Of a stretch of DNA of 64,000 nucleotides, positions 48,904 through 59,511 are shown piece after piece. The notes under the pieces were generated by a model that saw only the letters and a program-made list of their open reading frames with translations, ran no database searches and was not told where the DNA came from. The translations under genes were made by a program, and so were the position numbers. Numbering within the stretch: position 1 is the first letter of the stretch; each line of letters starts with the position of its first letter. Source of the stretch: Auanema rhodensis (taxonomy: Eukaryota > Nematoda > Chromadorea > Rhabditida > Rhabditidae); contig OZ059895.1 in the NCBI GenBank assembly GCA_964057225.1, positions 13,888,001 through 13,952,000 of the forward strand, in the 5' to 3' direction.

Positions 48904-49774
48904 ACTTATGCTCCACCATTAGACAATTCACAATTTGATGGTAAAGCTACAAGTAAAAATAGTTATTAATCATTCATTTAGCTATATGTTCTACGGGACA
49001 ACCACATATGAGTAATGGAATTGCACGCAAATGTGCTTCAGGGCAGACATGTCCATATGGTTATAGATGTTCCTTTAGTAAAACAGTTCAAGATTATTTC
49101 TGTTGTACAACATCTATACAAGATCTACGTAGTACAAGTATAATTTATAATTTATATATCTTAATTAATATTTTATTTTAGTTATGAAAGAAGCATGTCC
49201 TGTTGGTGAAGCTATGGTTTTCCCAAAAACTGGACAGCCTGTTATATGCTCTCGTTTCCATCGATGTCCTGATGGCTATGTTTGTCGACGAAATACACGA
49301 ACACGCCAATTCCATTGCTGTACACATCCAAATCTTCCAAATGCTCAATTAGATATGGAAACATATATAACTGAAGTTTATATTATATATTATACTAATC
49401 TATTATCTTTTATTTTTTTAGATTCGAAAGAAGACAGGTGATCAAAATGGAATTTATCTTACACCTGTTCGAACTCAATTGAAAAAGAAAAAGATAGCAA
49501 AAGGTTCAGCACCTTGTCCATCTCATCTAGTTCTTTTCCAAAGTGAAGTTAATGGGAAAACAGTGAAGATATGTCGTAAGTTCGCTACACACTGACTATG
49601 CTACAGCTTTCATCTCTATGCATACAATCAACAACACACACACACTGTTTTTTGTTTTCAGAGCTCAAGTGTCCGAAAGGTATGACGGCTGTTTCTGGCA
49701 TCTGTAGAACTATGATTGCACGTCGACCAATTTTGAAGCTACCCATAACCGGAATGCGTAGAATTGCTCAATAA
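43443..49774 (+). CDS. Secreted Kunitz/lustrin/EB-module protein, paralogue B
   Basis: Tandem paralogue of the preceding gene with the same domain order. A signal peptide ([13 protein letters not shown]) leads into an EB module ([13 protein letters not shown]), five Kunitz domains (ending HCESYC, DCELFC, DCQTFC, ECENYC, QCNSFC), a series of lustrin-type Cys modules, two EB modules ([26 protein letters not shown]), a Thr-repeat linker (about 48,870) and terminal Cys modules. As in paralogue A, Kunitz domains 1 and 2 lack the Cys14/Cys38 pair and domains 3-5 have non-basic P1 residues (Asp, Gly, Ser). Many intron positions match paralogue A. Its C-terminus ends basic (ITGMRRIAQ). Expected to be a secreted matrix protein; the biochemical role is unknown. 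About 1,550 residues by my reading; a few internal junctions were not checked base by base. Confidence 0.85.
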
Positions 49775-50674
49775 GCCTGTTTAACTATGTCTTTGCTGTT
49801 TAATTATGTTCTAAATACTTAATAGTTTCTTTAAACACATATAGTGAAAACGTCCAAAATTTGATATAAGTTATATACATATAGTATAATATCATTTCTT
49901 TCTCATATGCGTGTAATTTATATTATATCTTTCAATATTAACTATATATTATCGTCTTTCTATTCATATTATTGTATTTTTAACTTTATCAATACCCTCT
50001 ATCATGTATTTTGATTACCTTCTTTTGAGCTTATTACCTTTAATATTACTTTCTCCTCTTCCAAACAAACGCCTGTGAAACTAGGTGATACATATACATT
50101 CATTTTCATTTTTTTTTTGTGATGTTTTATAATATTATTTGAGAAAAAAAATTTGTTATAATTGCTTTTTCAACCATTTCTTCATCGTAAAATATTCGTA
50201 AAACCTTTTCCGCTAGAAGATCTGTATCTTCTTCGTCGTCATTGTGGTCATCTTCTTCTTCTTCATTTTCGCTCTTGCGTTCTGCCCTCTTTCAGTTTGT
50301 TATCATAAGGCTTTCGTCTCATCAACACCGCTTGATGATAATATGAACTTAGGTCGTCTCCTCTTCTATGGTCGGAGTTTTCTATTTACATATTTGAGAT
50401 GCTGTTGCTTCAAATCGTCGTCCGGCCCTTCTTCTAACTACGCGTGTTGTTAAGCTAACCTCTTCAGTAGCAGAACGTCGTTCGATTCGTCCATTCTCCA
50501 GAAGATAGAAGCCATTTAAACAACAGTCGAAGTGCTCCGTCCATTTATCAGATCCTCATCTCAGCTTCCTTCACGAAGTCACCGTTCATCAGGCTGAAAC
50601 CTCATTTCCAGCTGATTGATCAGTCTAATCTACTACAATCAAACTTTGATTTGCTAGTTCTACCCGAATATGTG
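49775..50674. other. Intergenic/5' region of the p140Cap-like gene
   Basis: 3' flank of Kunitz paralogue B, then from about 50,200 a less AT-rich, CpG-containing segment that is probably promoter and 5' UTR. A splice acceptor CCTCTTCAG lies near 50,466. The frame upstream of the ATG at 50675 stays open back to about 50,470 without another ATG. Confidence 0.5.
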
Positions 50675-53600
50675 ATGTTTTCCTGTATAACTCCACAAGC
50701 TAGAAGAAGAGGGAGTCCACGCCTTGATGATGCTGAATCTCATCTCTCAAGGTAACTCAATATTATATTTCATAATTTAACTAAACTATAAATATAAAAA
50801 ATATTTTATATTGTATTTAAGCTCAAAAATAAGTTTTTCAACTATCTCTTCATTGATTTTACTCTTACTTAGAAAACGTTGTTGATTTTTCAGATCATAC
50901 TCTGAACGTGGTGTCGTCCGCAATATCAACAGGGCTGTATGTGCTGGCTTAGCTAGACGTCGCACTACTTCATTACGTGGTCAGCTTTTTCTTTATAAAC
51001 CTTATAATATAACTAGTTTAATTATAATTAATCTTTATTAAGATCGTTCTTCACCACAACCACCTCCATTACCTGTTCATCGTCCACAAGCAGAAGAGTT
51101 ACGTTCAATTCTATTGAATACAAATAGATCGTCATCGAACCATTTATCAGCTCCTATTCACGTGCCTATTCCAACACCTATACTACTTCAAAAATCTATT
51201 CCTGACAATAAAATGAAAAAAATGGATCACTGGATGGGTAATGTACAAGCTGAAGGTATGTGAAGCCATTTTCATAAATGATCTGGATAGCTCTCACTAG
51301 ATCTAATTACAAATAGTTCTTCATATTATGAAATTTTATTAAAATTTACATAAAAATTAATATAATTATTATATATTTAAATATTAAACTTTTTATTAAA
51401 TATATAATTATATCAAATATCAATTGAGGAACTATTTCAACTTATTAGTTAGTTGTACTGAAGATAGAGATTAAATGAAACAGAAGGAAATATAAGAGAA
51501 GAGAGAGAGATAGAGAATGATAGGGAGAGAGAGAAATAGATAGGGACAGACTAGAGATGTAGCTTATTGAAAGATGGAATAAAGGGAAAAATCACGAACT
51601 CATCAGCAAAATCCAACTAGTAGTAATGGTCGCGCACTTGTGCAGCGCCCCTAACAGCTGTTCCTATGAAGACTTCTTGCCATTTCGGTGTAAAATAGAG
51701 GCAACAGCGGTTCTCGGTTCATCTCGTGCAAATGCATTGTCTGTATCTGTGTCTCTCTCTCTGAACTCTTTATACTATCTGATTGACTTATCGCAGCTGC
51801 TGCTCTCTTCATCAACTCGTCTCACCCCGTGAACGACTCAAAGTTTCTTCCTCTAATTCCCTCTATATCCGTGTATATTCCTCTTCACACAACTTTATTC
51901 AACTATCCTCCTACTCCTTTGGCTCATTTCAATTCTTTCTTCTAAGATTTTTCTTGTTATCTTACTCTCAGTCAGTTGAGACATTACGTTGACGTGTACT
52001 CTTTCACTTTCATATCTACTCTTCGTTTTTTCTCTATCTCTTTCTCTCAATGTTTCATATCTGCAAAAAATCATCAACTTCCAGCCTTGCAACCTACTCG
52101 TCAACACCTTTTGTATTGAAATCTACAATATCTGATGCCTGGCTTATTCGGTTGGAAAAACCGTATTCTGGGTCGCAAGACTCCAGAACCGGAAAGAGCT
52201 GTTCAAGTTCAAATTACACCGAATGTTATTCAAAATTCCAATGCTAATTCTGCTAATGTTCCACCTGATCAGCAAGCAATTGTACAGAATCAGACTCCTA
52301 AGCGATCAGTTCGTTTCAATGAAATGAGAAATGAATATGAGGATAATACATATGCAGCTGAGCCTGATTGGCAAAATGATTACGGAGAAGCTCGCGTAAT
52401 AGGTTCTGTATCTCCAGCTAACGGTAAGACATTGATTTTAATATCATTTAAATATTCTTTAAATGATATAAAAATGATGTTCTTCTAACATAAATTATAA
52501 ATTATTTGTTTTAACCGCGTTTGTTTTTCTTCTCAAAAGCTTTTCCCATTTCCCTCTCATAACTCCAGATGTTCTACGAGAGTAACAACATTATCATTAT
52601 TAAAACATTGTTGAATCATTCACATAACAAAGCAAAACATTAAGAAAAATGAGAAAAAGATGAAATTTCTAAATGAAATACTTTAGCTCAAATATAATTA
52701 AAACATTTTTTTAGATGTAATAGTATTAGGCATATTACAACTAGTGCAAAAAAAAAAAAGAAAGATTTACAACGACTGTCATTTAAATTTTTAACGAATA
52801 AGCTTTGATTTCAGGACGATCACGTAATGCTCTTGTTGATCAACGTGGGGGATGGCAATATGCTGATGAGGTACAACTTGTTTTGCAATTTTTCAAATCC
52901 TAGACTAATAGACTAATTAGCATAAATATGCATAGGTGCATAATCATTTTTGATAATTATAAAGCTAAAAACGGTTGTATTCAGATATTAATTGTATTTT
53001 TCTGTAAAAAAGGTTTCTTATTTGAGGTTCAAGTACGTGTTGCTCCATTAGCTACAGTTGAAGAAGAAACTGGACGACCTCCACGATCAGTTGTTAGATC
53101 ATCCAAAGCAGGAGCTGTACTTCAAAGTCTACGAGAGCAGGTAGAGTCTCGATTGTTGAGAATGTACATTATGAAGAATTCTATTGATTCTAGGATAATC
53201 CTGATAGAAGACATAATGTACCTGCATCATCAACATTGAATATTCCTCTTTCAAACTTTGGTGGCCGCATCAGTCCCAACAATATTAGTCCATCCTATGC
53301 TGCATCGACAACAACTGAAGGAACATATTCCATTCGAGACTCTTTAAGGTACTTAATATTTTATTTTATAATTATTTAATTTATTATTTCTTAATAGAGA
53401 TCATGAGATACAACCAACAAATACATTCTATCCTATTCAAACTGAATCAACACCATTCCGTAGTCAATTAGATGAAATGAATGTAGTTTTCTTACAATAC
53501 AACGATGAAGTTAAAAGAAGTATTTTACCGCCTCAGATCAATGGATTACCTCAAGTAACATAGATTATCTTTTTTTTTTTTTATTTGTTTTTAATTTCAG

Positions 53601-56325
53601 ATCAAAATGGCTTTTCTAAGAGCATTCCCTAATCTTACAAGAAATTATATAGAACAACCGAATGTCAAAATATATATTCAAGATCAGTCTAAAGCTGGCG
53701 CACAAATTTTTTATGAGCTTGAAGATACAAGGTTTCATTCATCACAATTGAGTATAAATATTATATTTGAATCATTTACAGAGATATCAGAAATAAATCT
53801 GTATTAAAGCTTAAGGAAAAATATCATATCGGATCTCATGGTGGCCTTCAATCTCCTGTTCGTTTTTTGGAACAACCAGATTATCTTTCTGAGACTGAAT
53901 TCGATAATGGTCGTACTAGGTATTTGATTTCTCTATCTTCAACCTCTTTATTTATCTTTTTCATCAGAATGACTCCTACTGTTTGTCGGCCAGCATCTGC
54001 TATGGCTCATGCTGAATTCGGCCCTCCAAAGCCTGTGCGTCAGAAAAGTTATGATCCATACATGGATAGTTATGCAAGCGAAAATAGTTCCGTTATTGAT
54101 TCAAGAGCTTCAGTAACCAGAAGTGGAAGTACAACACCAGTTATTGATAGAGAATCCAGGTGCGCCAAATTATTATTAGTTTTTGTAAATTAGATATACA
54201 AATATTCTCAAAAATAATAATTAAACTTTCTAATTATTTTCTTTCTTTTTCTTTTCTTAAAAACATCTTTTTTTTTTCATTTTCAATATATTCTGATAGC
54301 TGATGTCACAGAGAAAACATTGAAAATTTTTCTAAAATAAAGTGGAGAGGTGGACACACATAACACCACTCTATAAGTTTCTCGACGTACATTCATCTCA
54401 AAGGTCAGAGAATAGACTTTATCTCTTTTCTCTAGAAATCTCGCAATTTACTATCATATTTCTTCTTTTCATTTTTAAAGAAATACAGTTCATATTGAGA
54501 TAATAAGAGTACAGATATAGACTATTCAAGATAATTTTTACTTTTTCACATCAAAATATATTTAAAAAATGAATAGAAAATATAAATTATCCAATAATTT
54601 CAGAGCAAGAATGGAAACCATGGAAAGACAATTAGCGGGACTTTCCAGTCTTGTTCATTCTGCATTGGTCAGCAAAGGTATGAGTGAAACAACTCATAAA
54701 GATATGGCAGATTTACGTAAAGAAGTAAAACATTATCAAAATTACGTTTTGTTGCAAAATTGTGATCATCATAGATTTTGGCATTGCATCCGGAGATACG
54801 AGAATCTTCTGAAGAACCAAGTTCTATTCCTGAAAGCTTAACTTCTCATACACATCATCAGTTGGGTGCTTTGAAGCATAAGATTCAACAAGCGAATTCT
54901 GAAATACATCAACTTCGACGAACAGCTCAGGTATCTTTTAAAAACTTATTTTCTAAACAACCAACACACATATTAAGGCTAATGCTCAAGCTGCTAGAAC
55001 CTATATCAAGGATGCCCAAGAGCAGATTGCTAATTTGATTCATGAAAAGTTAGGAGGAGGGAGTATTTCCAGTAGCACTCGACATTCCGAGACAGATGCA
55101 GAAGATATGGGAAGAGAGGAGCACGCAGAACGATTAGCTAATCTTCTCAACCAATTGACGTAAACTTTAAAGTATATTTTCGTGGTTACCTGTGAGTTAT
55201 AGAGAATTTGAACAAAACGTTGAAACAGTAAGAAGCAGTGTTCTGCAAACGAACAAGAAGCTTCGTATGTCGGAGGTTGAGCAGTTGACTGAAAATCTGA
55301 CTGAGATTGGTCGAACAGCTGCTGCTTTGAAGAGTAATCTTACGAGAAAAGAAAATAACATAACTTTTGCCAATTTAAGCGGAATTCCCACCTATTCAAC
55401 AATCTATTGAAAGACGGTTAAAAGCAGATATGGAGAGAATAGTTCGGGAAGAGAAATTTATTAAGGAGCAAACAGCTGCGGTAGATCAAACTCTACGCAG
55501 GTAATTATAATTTTTGAAATGAATGCAAAGGTTGCTTGGTTCAGATGTAAAGGATTGGCAAATATTATGGTTACAATGAAAAAATTAGCAATGGTTCAAG
55601 ATCCTTCGTTACGATCCAAAAAGGATAAAGATGTCGTTTCAAATGGGTCTGTTCAAACCCTAAATTCGATGCAACTTCAAAACGGTACAGCGGCACCTTC
55701 CCCCCCTGTTCTTATGACACATGCATCAGGTAGTCGTGCTCTATGTGCATCAATTAAAGAATATTTTAACTTTAAGAAGCTCCAAAGGATCGTCCCGCAG
55801 TTTTTACGCCTACTGTAGATGTTAGAGCTCAGCCAAACGTTCCGGAAATTATTCCGCCTGTACCCCCAGCCCCGAAATATTATCAGTCTCCAACATCTAG
55901 TCTCGATGGAATATTGGAAGAAGTAAGAATAAAAATTGAGATACAGAAACTAATATTTTAATAACTAGGTTGGGCAACCGGGACAACCACCTCGCCCCCC
56001 AAGTCGTTTTTCAGTTACTGATGTTCGGAATAAATTTACGAAAGTATGTTAGATACATGAATTCAATAGAGTAAAATAATTATTTTCAGCCCCCAGAATT
56101 GCCAGATCAGTTGAAAAGTTTGATAGAAGACGTTGCTCGCCGAGCATCACCTGCACCGGAGAGGGATATTGTTGCTGAAAGAAGGCAAATCCGTTTCAAG
56201 TAGTCTTCAATTCAAACTTAAATTTCAGGCATGATTTAGAAGAAAGACAAGAAAGGCTTGCTGAGAAACAGAAACAATTAAAGAATCAATTTCAACAGTT
56301 ACAACAACTTACACCATTGCCTTAA
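50675..56325 (+). CDS. p140Cap/SRCIN1/Sickle-tail family scaffold protein
   Basis: Long form: exons 50675-50751, 50894-50979 and 51043-51255, then 52815-52870, 53027-53140, 53194-53348, 53398-53554, 53601-53731, 53782-53919, 53968-54159, 54604-54724, 54775-54930, 54978-55159, 55203-55333, 55380-55500, 55545-55729, 55777-55922, 55969-56043, 56090-56199 and 56229-56325; 880 residues. Short form: starts at 52135 (exon 52135-52423) and joins the same phase at 52815; 851 residues. The diagnostic block VKRSILPPQI...AFLRAFP...VKIYIQD...FYELEDTRDI...SVLKLKEK is that of SRCIN1/KIAA1217. Coiled coils follow (about 54,604-55,500), then a Pro-rich tail (PPVPPAPKYY; PPRPPSRFS) and a terminal Gln-rich helix. 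Family members are actin- and Src-linked adaptors at junctions and synapses. Phases of every junction agree. Confidence 0.85.
51256..52134 (+). promoter_or_regulatory. Probable internal promoter and 5' UTR of the short p140Cap-like isoform
   Basis: The long-form intron 51256-52814 contains an independent first exon. A TTCCAG acceptor near 52,083 precedes an untranslated stretch and the ATG at 52135. The 289-base coding piece ends in the same phase as the upstream long-form exon. The region from 51,600 to 52,080 is less AT-rich and CT-rich. Also holds a GA tract at 51492-51545. That this is a promoter is inference. Confidence 0.5.
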
Positions 56326-56577
56326 CGTTATCAGAGAATTTATGGACTAATATATTTTCATATATTATTCTATTTGTTTTTGTTGACCGAAGATATATAG
56401 AATAAATTTATAAATTATCTAACCGTAGTTACAAGTCAAAAGAAGAACATGAACGAGAAATATAACAAGATAAACATCCTATCCTAAGTCTAATTGGTAT
56501 ATTTTGAGCTAGAAAAAATCAGAGAAAAAAAACGAAAATAAAGAAGAAAACTCAGACTAAATAACAACTGCATGGAA

Positions 56578-56850
56578 TCATAAACTGCGAGGCTGATTTT
56601 TAGCTATTAGGTCTTCAAGATCTTTCAGACTACGTTCAAATTGATCCAGCTCTTTCTGTAATTGCTTCTTTTTGAACACGGAATAATAATTCACACCTGA
56701 AACATTTGGTATAAAGAATTTATGATTAAACTATCAACCATTGAAGGAAAAGTAGATTTTGAAAAACTCAAATCCAGCTCCTGCTGTTACACCCAACGCA
56801 AATAAAGCGTCCAAACGAGAAGCTGCGACAGTAAAAATACTTCTAAGCAT
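56578..56850 (-). CDS. Small membrane protein with coiled-coil tail, unidentified
   Basis: Minus-strand exons 56739-56850 and 56578-56696 give 76 residues. A short basic N-terminus (MLRSIFTVAASR) leads into one hydrophobic segment (ALFALGVTAGAGFEFFKIYF) and a charged helical C-terminus (KKKQLQKELDQFERSLKDLE). The layout is typical of small mitochondrial inner-membrane or assembly-factor proteins, but I cannot name the family. Its ATG lies only 47 bases after the stop of the next minus-strand gene and directly follows a TTTTTAG acceptor, so it is probably the second gene of an operon. Confidence 0.7.
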
Positions 56851-56896
56851 ATTCTAAAAATGTAACAAGCTTATCAGTTGAATCATAGAAAGCTAA
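56851..56896 (-). promoter_or_regulatory. Short intercistronic spacer with trans-splice acceptor
   Basis: 46 bases between two minus-strand genes, ending in ACATTTTTAG three bases before the downstream ATG. A classical promoter hardly fits; spliced-leader processing of a two-gene transcript is the simplest reading. Confidence 0.6.
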
Positions 56897-57223
56897 CTAT
56901 TTGAGATTAACGCCAAAGCCTGCTTTATCTGCTTCGATAAGTTCACGTTCTAAGCGCTCTCGCTCTTCCTGTCTAAGTGGCCTTACGTATTTATAGTAAA
57001 TACCGGTGTTCACGATACAATAGGAAGTACTGAATAAAATAAATCCAAGGATTGATCTAACAAAAGCTGAAACAAAATAAAAGTTACGAGGCATCATAAG
57101 ACAACAAGACAAACTCTTGTGAAGTATATCCAAGCGACGATTAGTGAAGATACGACGATATAATGGTCGTCTGTCCTCCCTTCTGCGTGATACCGTTGCC
57201 CAAAAGCTTGGGCTAAGAAACAT
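56897..57223 (-). CDS. Small single-pass protein, possibly SMIM20/MITRAC7-like
   Basis: Minus-strand exons 57115-57223 and 56897-57066 give 92 residues. A very Arg-rich N-terminal half (SRRREDRRPLYRRIF) could be a mitochondrial targeting region. One membrane helix (ILGFILFSTSYCIVNTGIYY) is followed by YVRPLRQEERERLERELIEADKAG. The helix-YxRPL-charged helix-AG layout recalls SMIM20/MITRAC7, a cytochrome c oxidase assembly factor, whose counterpart reads [20 protein letters not shown]. The resemblance is short and the identity is tentative. An acceptor CTTTTGCAG lies four bases before the ATG, suggesting trans-splicing of the operon's first gene. Confidence 0.65.
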   Translation of the reverse strand: MFLSPSFWATVSRRREDRRPLYRRIFTNRRLDILHKSLSCCLMMPRNFYFVSAFVRSILGFILFSTSYCIVNTGIYYKYVRPLRQEERERLERELIEADKAGFGVNLK

Positions 57224-57825
57224 TGACCTGCAAAAGCGTTTGCATATTAATCATTTCTGAACAACTTAAAACAACTCAGAAAAGAAAAAAAACATTTAGA
57301 TTCGTAAGCAACTAAATCTTGATTGCTCTTGTTTTTATTAACAGAAAATCTGTAGAAACCGCTAGAAATTATGTAATTAATAGTAAAACAATGTTAGTTT
57401 CTAGTTTGAAATAGCAACATATGTTTCTTGTATATAATTTACCAAATATAAAATAGTTTAATTTTATTCCATGAATTGCTAACATATACATATAAAATAT
57501 CTTAATTAAGAATAAATTAAATTTCCAAAAAATAAAATTTTAAGAATAGACTTTTCACTCATCTAAGAAAAATTGGTCTTGAGAAGATTTAAACAAATAG
57601 CATTCGGACGGTCGCCGCCCTTTACTGCTCAATAGAGAGAGAACGTTGCTGTAACTGCCAAGTAGTAATTTAAAAATATTTTATATGTTTGGTCTTATAA
57701 TCAATGATTTTATTCTCTGAAATGATGTTTTTGACCGTATCTGATTACTATTTGCTTAACCGTGCTTCTTTTAGCTGTGTAGTTCACATTTATAGTACGA
57801 AAACGTATCCACTTTTATAGATATT
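57224..57825. promoter_or_regulatory. Divergent promoter region
   Basis: 602 bases between the minus-strand micro-operon and the plus-strand dsRNA-binding gene, so it must serve both directions. AT-rich with one GC-richer patch at 57,606-57,665 (GGACGGTCGCCGCCC). An acceptor ACTTTTATAG ends five bases before the ATG at 57826. No gene seen. Confidence 0.5.
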
Positions 57826-59345
57826 ATGCCTCAGGATGTCAAAAGTCTTGATGACCTATTTGAAATTGTTCGGCCTGATGCTCCTGTACATTTAGAATGT
57901 TTAGAGTCTAATGTACCTTCTTCGACTCTTACCGTATGGTATTAACGCTGGTCCCTCTCATTGAATATTTTGTAGAAGACCCCTGTCTCCATTTTGGAGG
58001 AAGGATGTCCTCGGCTTTTTGATTGCTCTCCAAAATTTAGTGTGATATCTGAGCAAGAATATAATGTATGACTATCATCGCCAACTCATTTAGTTATGTT
58101 TTTTGTTTTCGGCTTCTATCTTTATCATGACATGTCGGGTGAATAGTCATCAAACTGAAGGTAAAGGAAAGTCGAAAAAAGTTGCGAAGCAGCTTGCTGC
58201 ATCAAACATGCTTATGCTGTTGTTGGAGCGGAATATCTCTTACGCCGAAAAATTTGGGCTCTCCGTGGAAAGTTTGGAGCAAGCGCGTATTTTTATGTTT
58301 GTTAGCTTTTTCGTTGCACTAGTGGTATATGAGAGCTTTCAGCGAATCTTCGATTCCGGATACTGAACTTCCAGGTACTTGTTCGGATTTCATTCCGGGA
58401 CAAAATTATATTAATCAGCTTACTGAAGTGTGCGTTGAAAATCTTTTTTTGTTGAGATTAGATTCTTTTAAAGGTGTAAGAAAAATAAACTGGACTCCCC
58501 ATTTTTTACTCAATCGGAAGAGGGTGCACCAAATGACAGAATTTATACCACTATCTGTCAGGTATTAGCGTAGCGTAGTTTAATTGAACTTTCGAACGTT
58601 TAGATTGGAGATGTGTCAGCTAAAGGACAAGCTAAACAAAAAAAAATGTCCAAAAGTTGTGCATCTTATGAAATGTTGAAAAAAATAGATGCTGGGTTAG
58701 TTCTCCCAGCTATTGAAGAAGTCGCTGTAGGTATGCTCTACATACGGGTTAACTAGTTCAATGCCACATTTTGTCCTTTAGGCTCCGACGTGAAGTATAA
58801 AAGTATTCCACCGGGAGATGACTTAGGGGCACCCATTTCCACTGACCCACAACTTGATTTAGAAACTTCTCTTCAAAATCTCAATCTTACTGATTTCAAT
58901 AAAGAATTTAAGATGCTAGAATCTAGATCTCTTTATGGTAGGTAGTGTTTTAAGGAATCTGATAAAGATTGATTGCGCTTATGAGAATTTACTTGCCGCT
59001 CTATTACGTGATAATGACCGTTCTCTGGTTCTTCTATCAATTTGGGTCTTCGCATCAATTATTCAGATTATCATTCGCGCAGTCAGTTACTTTCCACACG
59101 TGGCATTTAGCGAGAAAGGTCATTTCTCTAGTTGTCATATATCACAGATTATATCATTTTGATTTGCTGTATATTGGCTGTTAACTACTTCAACATATTT
59201 AGATAATCACCAATGTATGCTCAAGATTAGTTTTAAAAATGGTGACACTAAGACAACCGTTATCTTTCCCGGGATTGGTGATACGGAAGATGATGCTCGC
59301 AAGTGTGCAGCGAAAGAAGCAATTCTTCGTTTTTCTTCGCTTTGA
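57826..59345 (+). CDS. rde-4: dsRNA-binding protein, RDE-4/TARBP2 type
   Basis: The first exons (57826-57933, 57976-58065) open with an acidic leader and KTPVSILEEGCPRLFD, the start of dsRBD1, continued by FTCRVNSHQTEGKGKSKKVAKQLAA (58,130-58,260). dsRBD2 begins NYINQLTEVCVEN (58,400) and runs through EGAPNDRIYTTICQ and GDVSAKGQAKQKKMSKSCASYEML (58521-58561, 58604-58730). A third, degenerate dsRBD ends the protein (CMLKISFKNGDTKTTV...DDARKCAAKEAILRF). Three dsRBDs is the layout of the Dicer cofactors TARBP2/Loquacious and of C. elegans RDE-4. Its neighbour here is citrate synthase; from memory rde-4 and cts-1 are also close neighbours in C. elegans. Internal exon joins near 58,066-58,130, 58,290-58,350 and 58,938-59,200 are uncertain. 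Confidence 0.8.
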
Positions 59346-59511
59346 ATTAAAACTTCTATACTAATAATTATGTACATTGAGATATTCTATGAATGCATGT
59401 TTTTTTCCGTCTTAATTATTTTCTCATGTCGTATATATCGGAGTTATACATCATGTCTTGCTTGAAAAGTTTTGAATTGGATATTTTTTCCAGGTTTTGG
59501 GTTTCGCTATC
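59346..59511 (+). promoter_or_regulatory. Short spacer with trans-splice acceptor before citrate synthase
   Basis: Only 166 bases separate the rde-4 stop from the cts-1 ATG. An acceptor ATTTTTTCCAG ends at 59493, 18 bases before the ATG. The left edge of the duplicated unit (59427) lies inside this spacer. Compatible with operon organisation, though a short promoter cannot be excluded. Confidence 0.5.
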
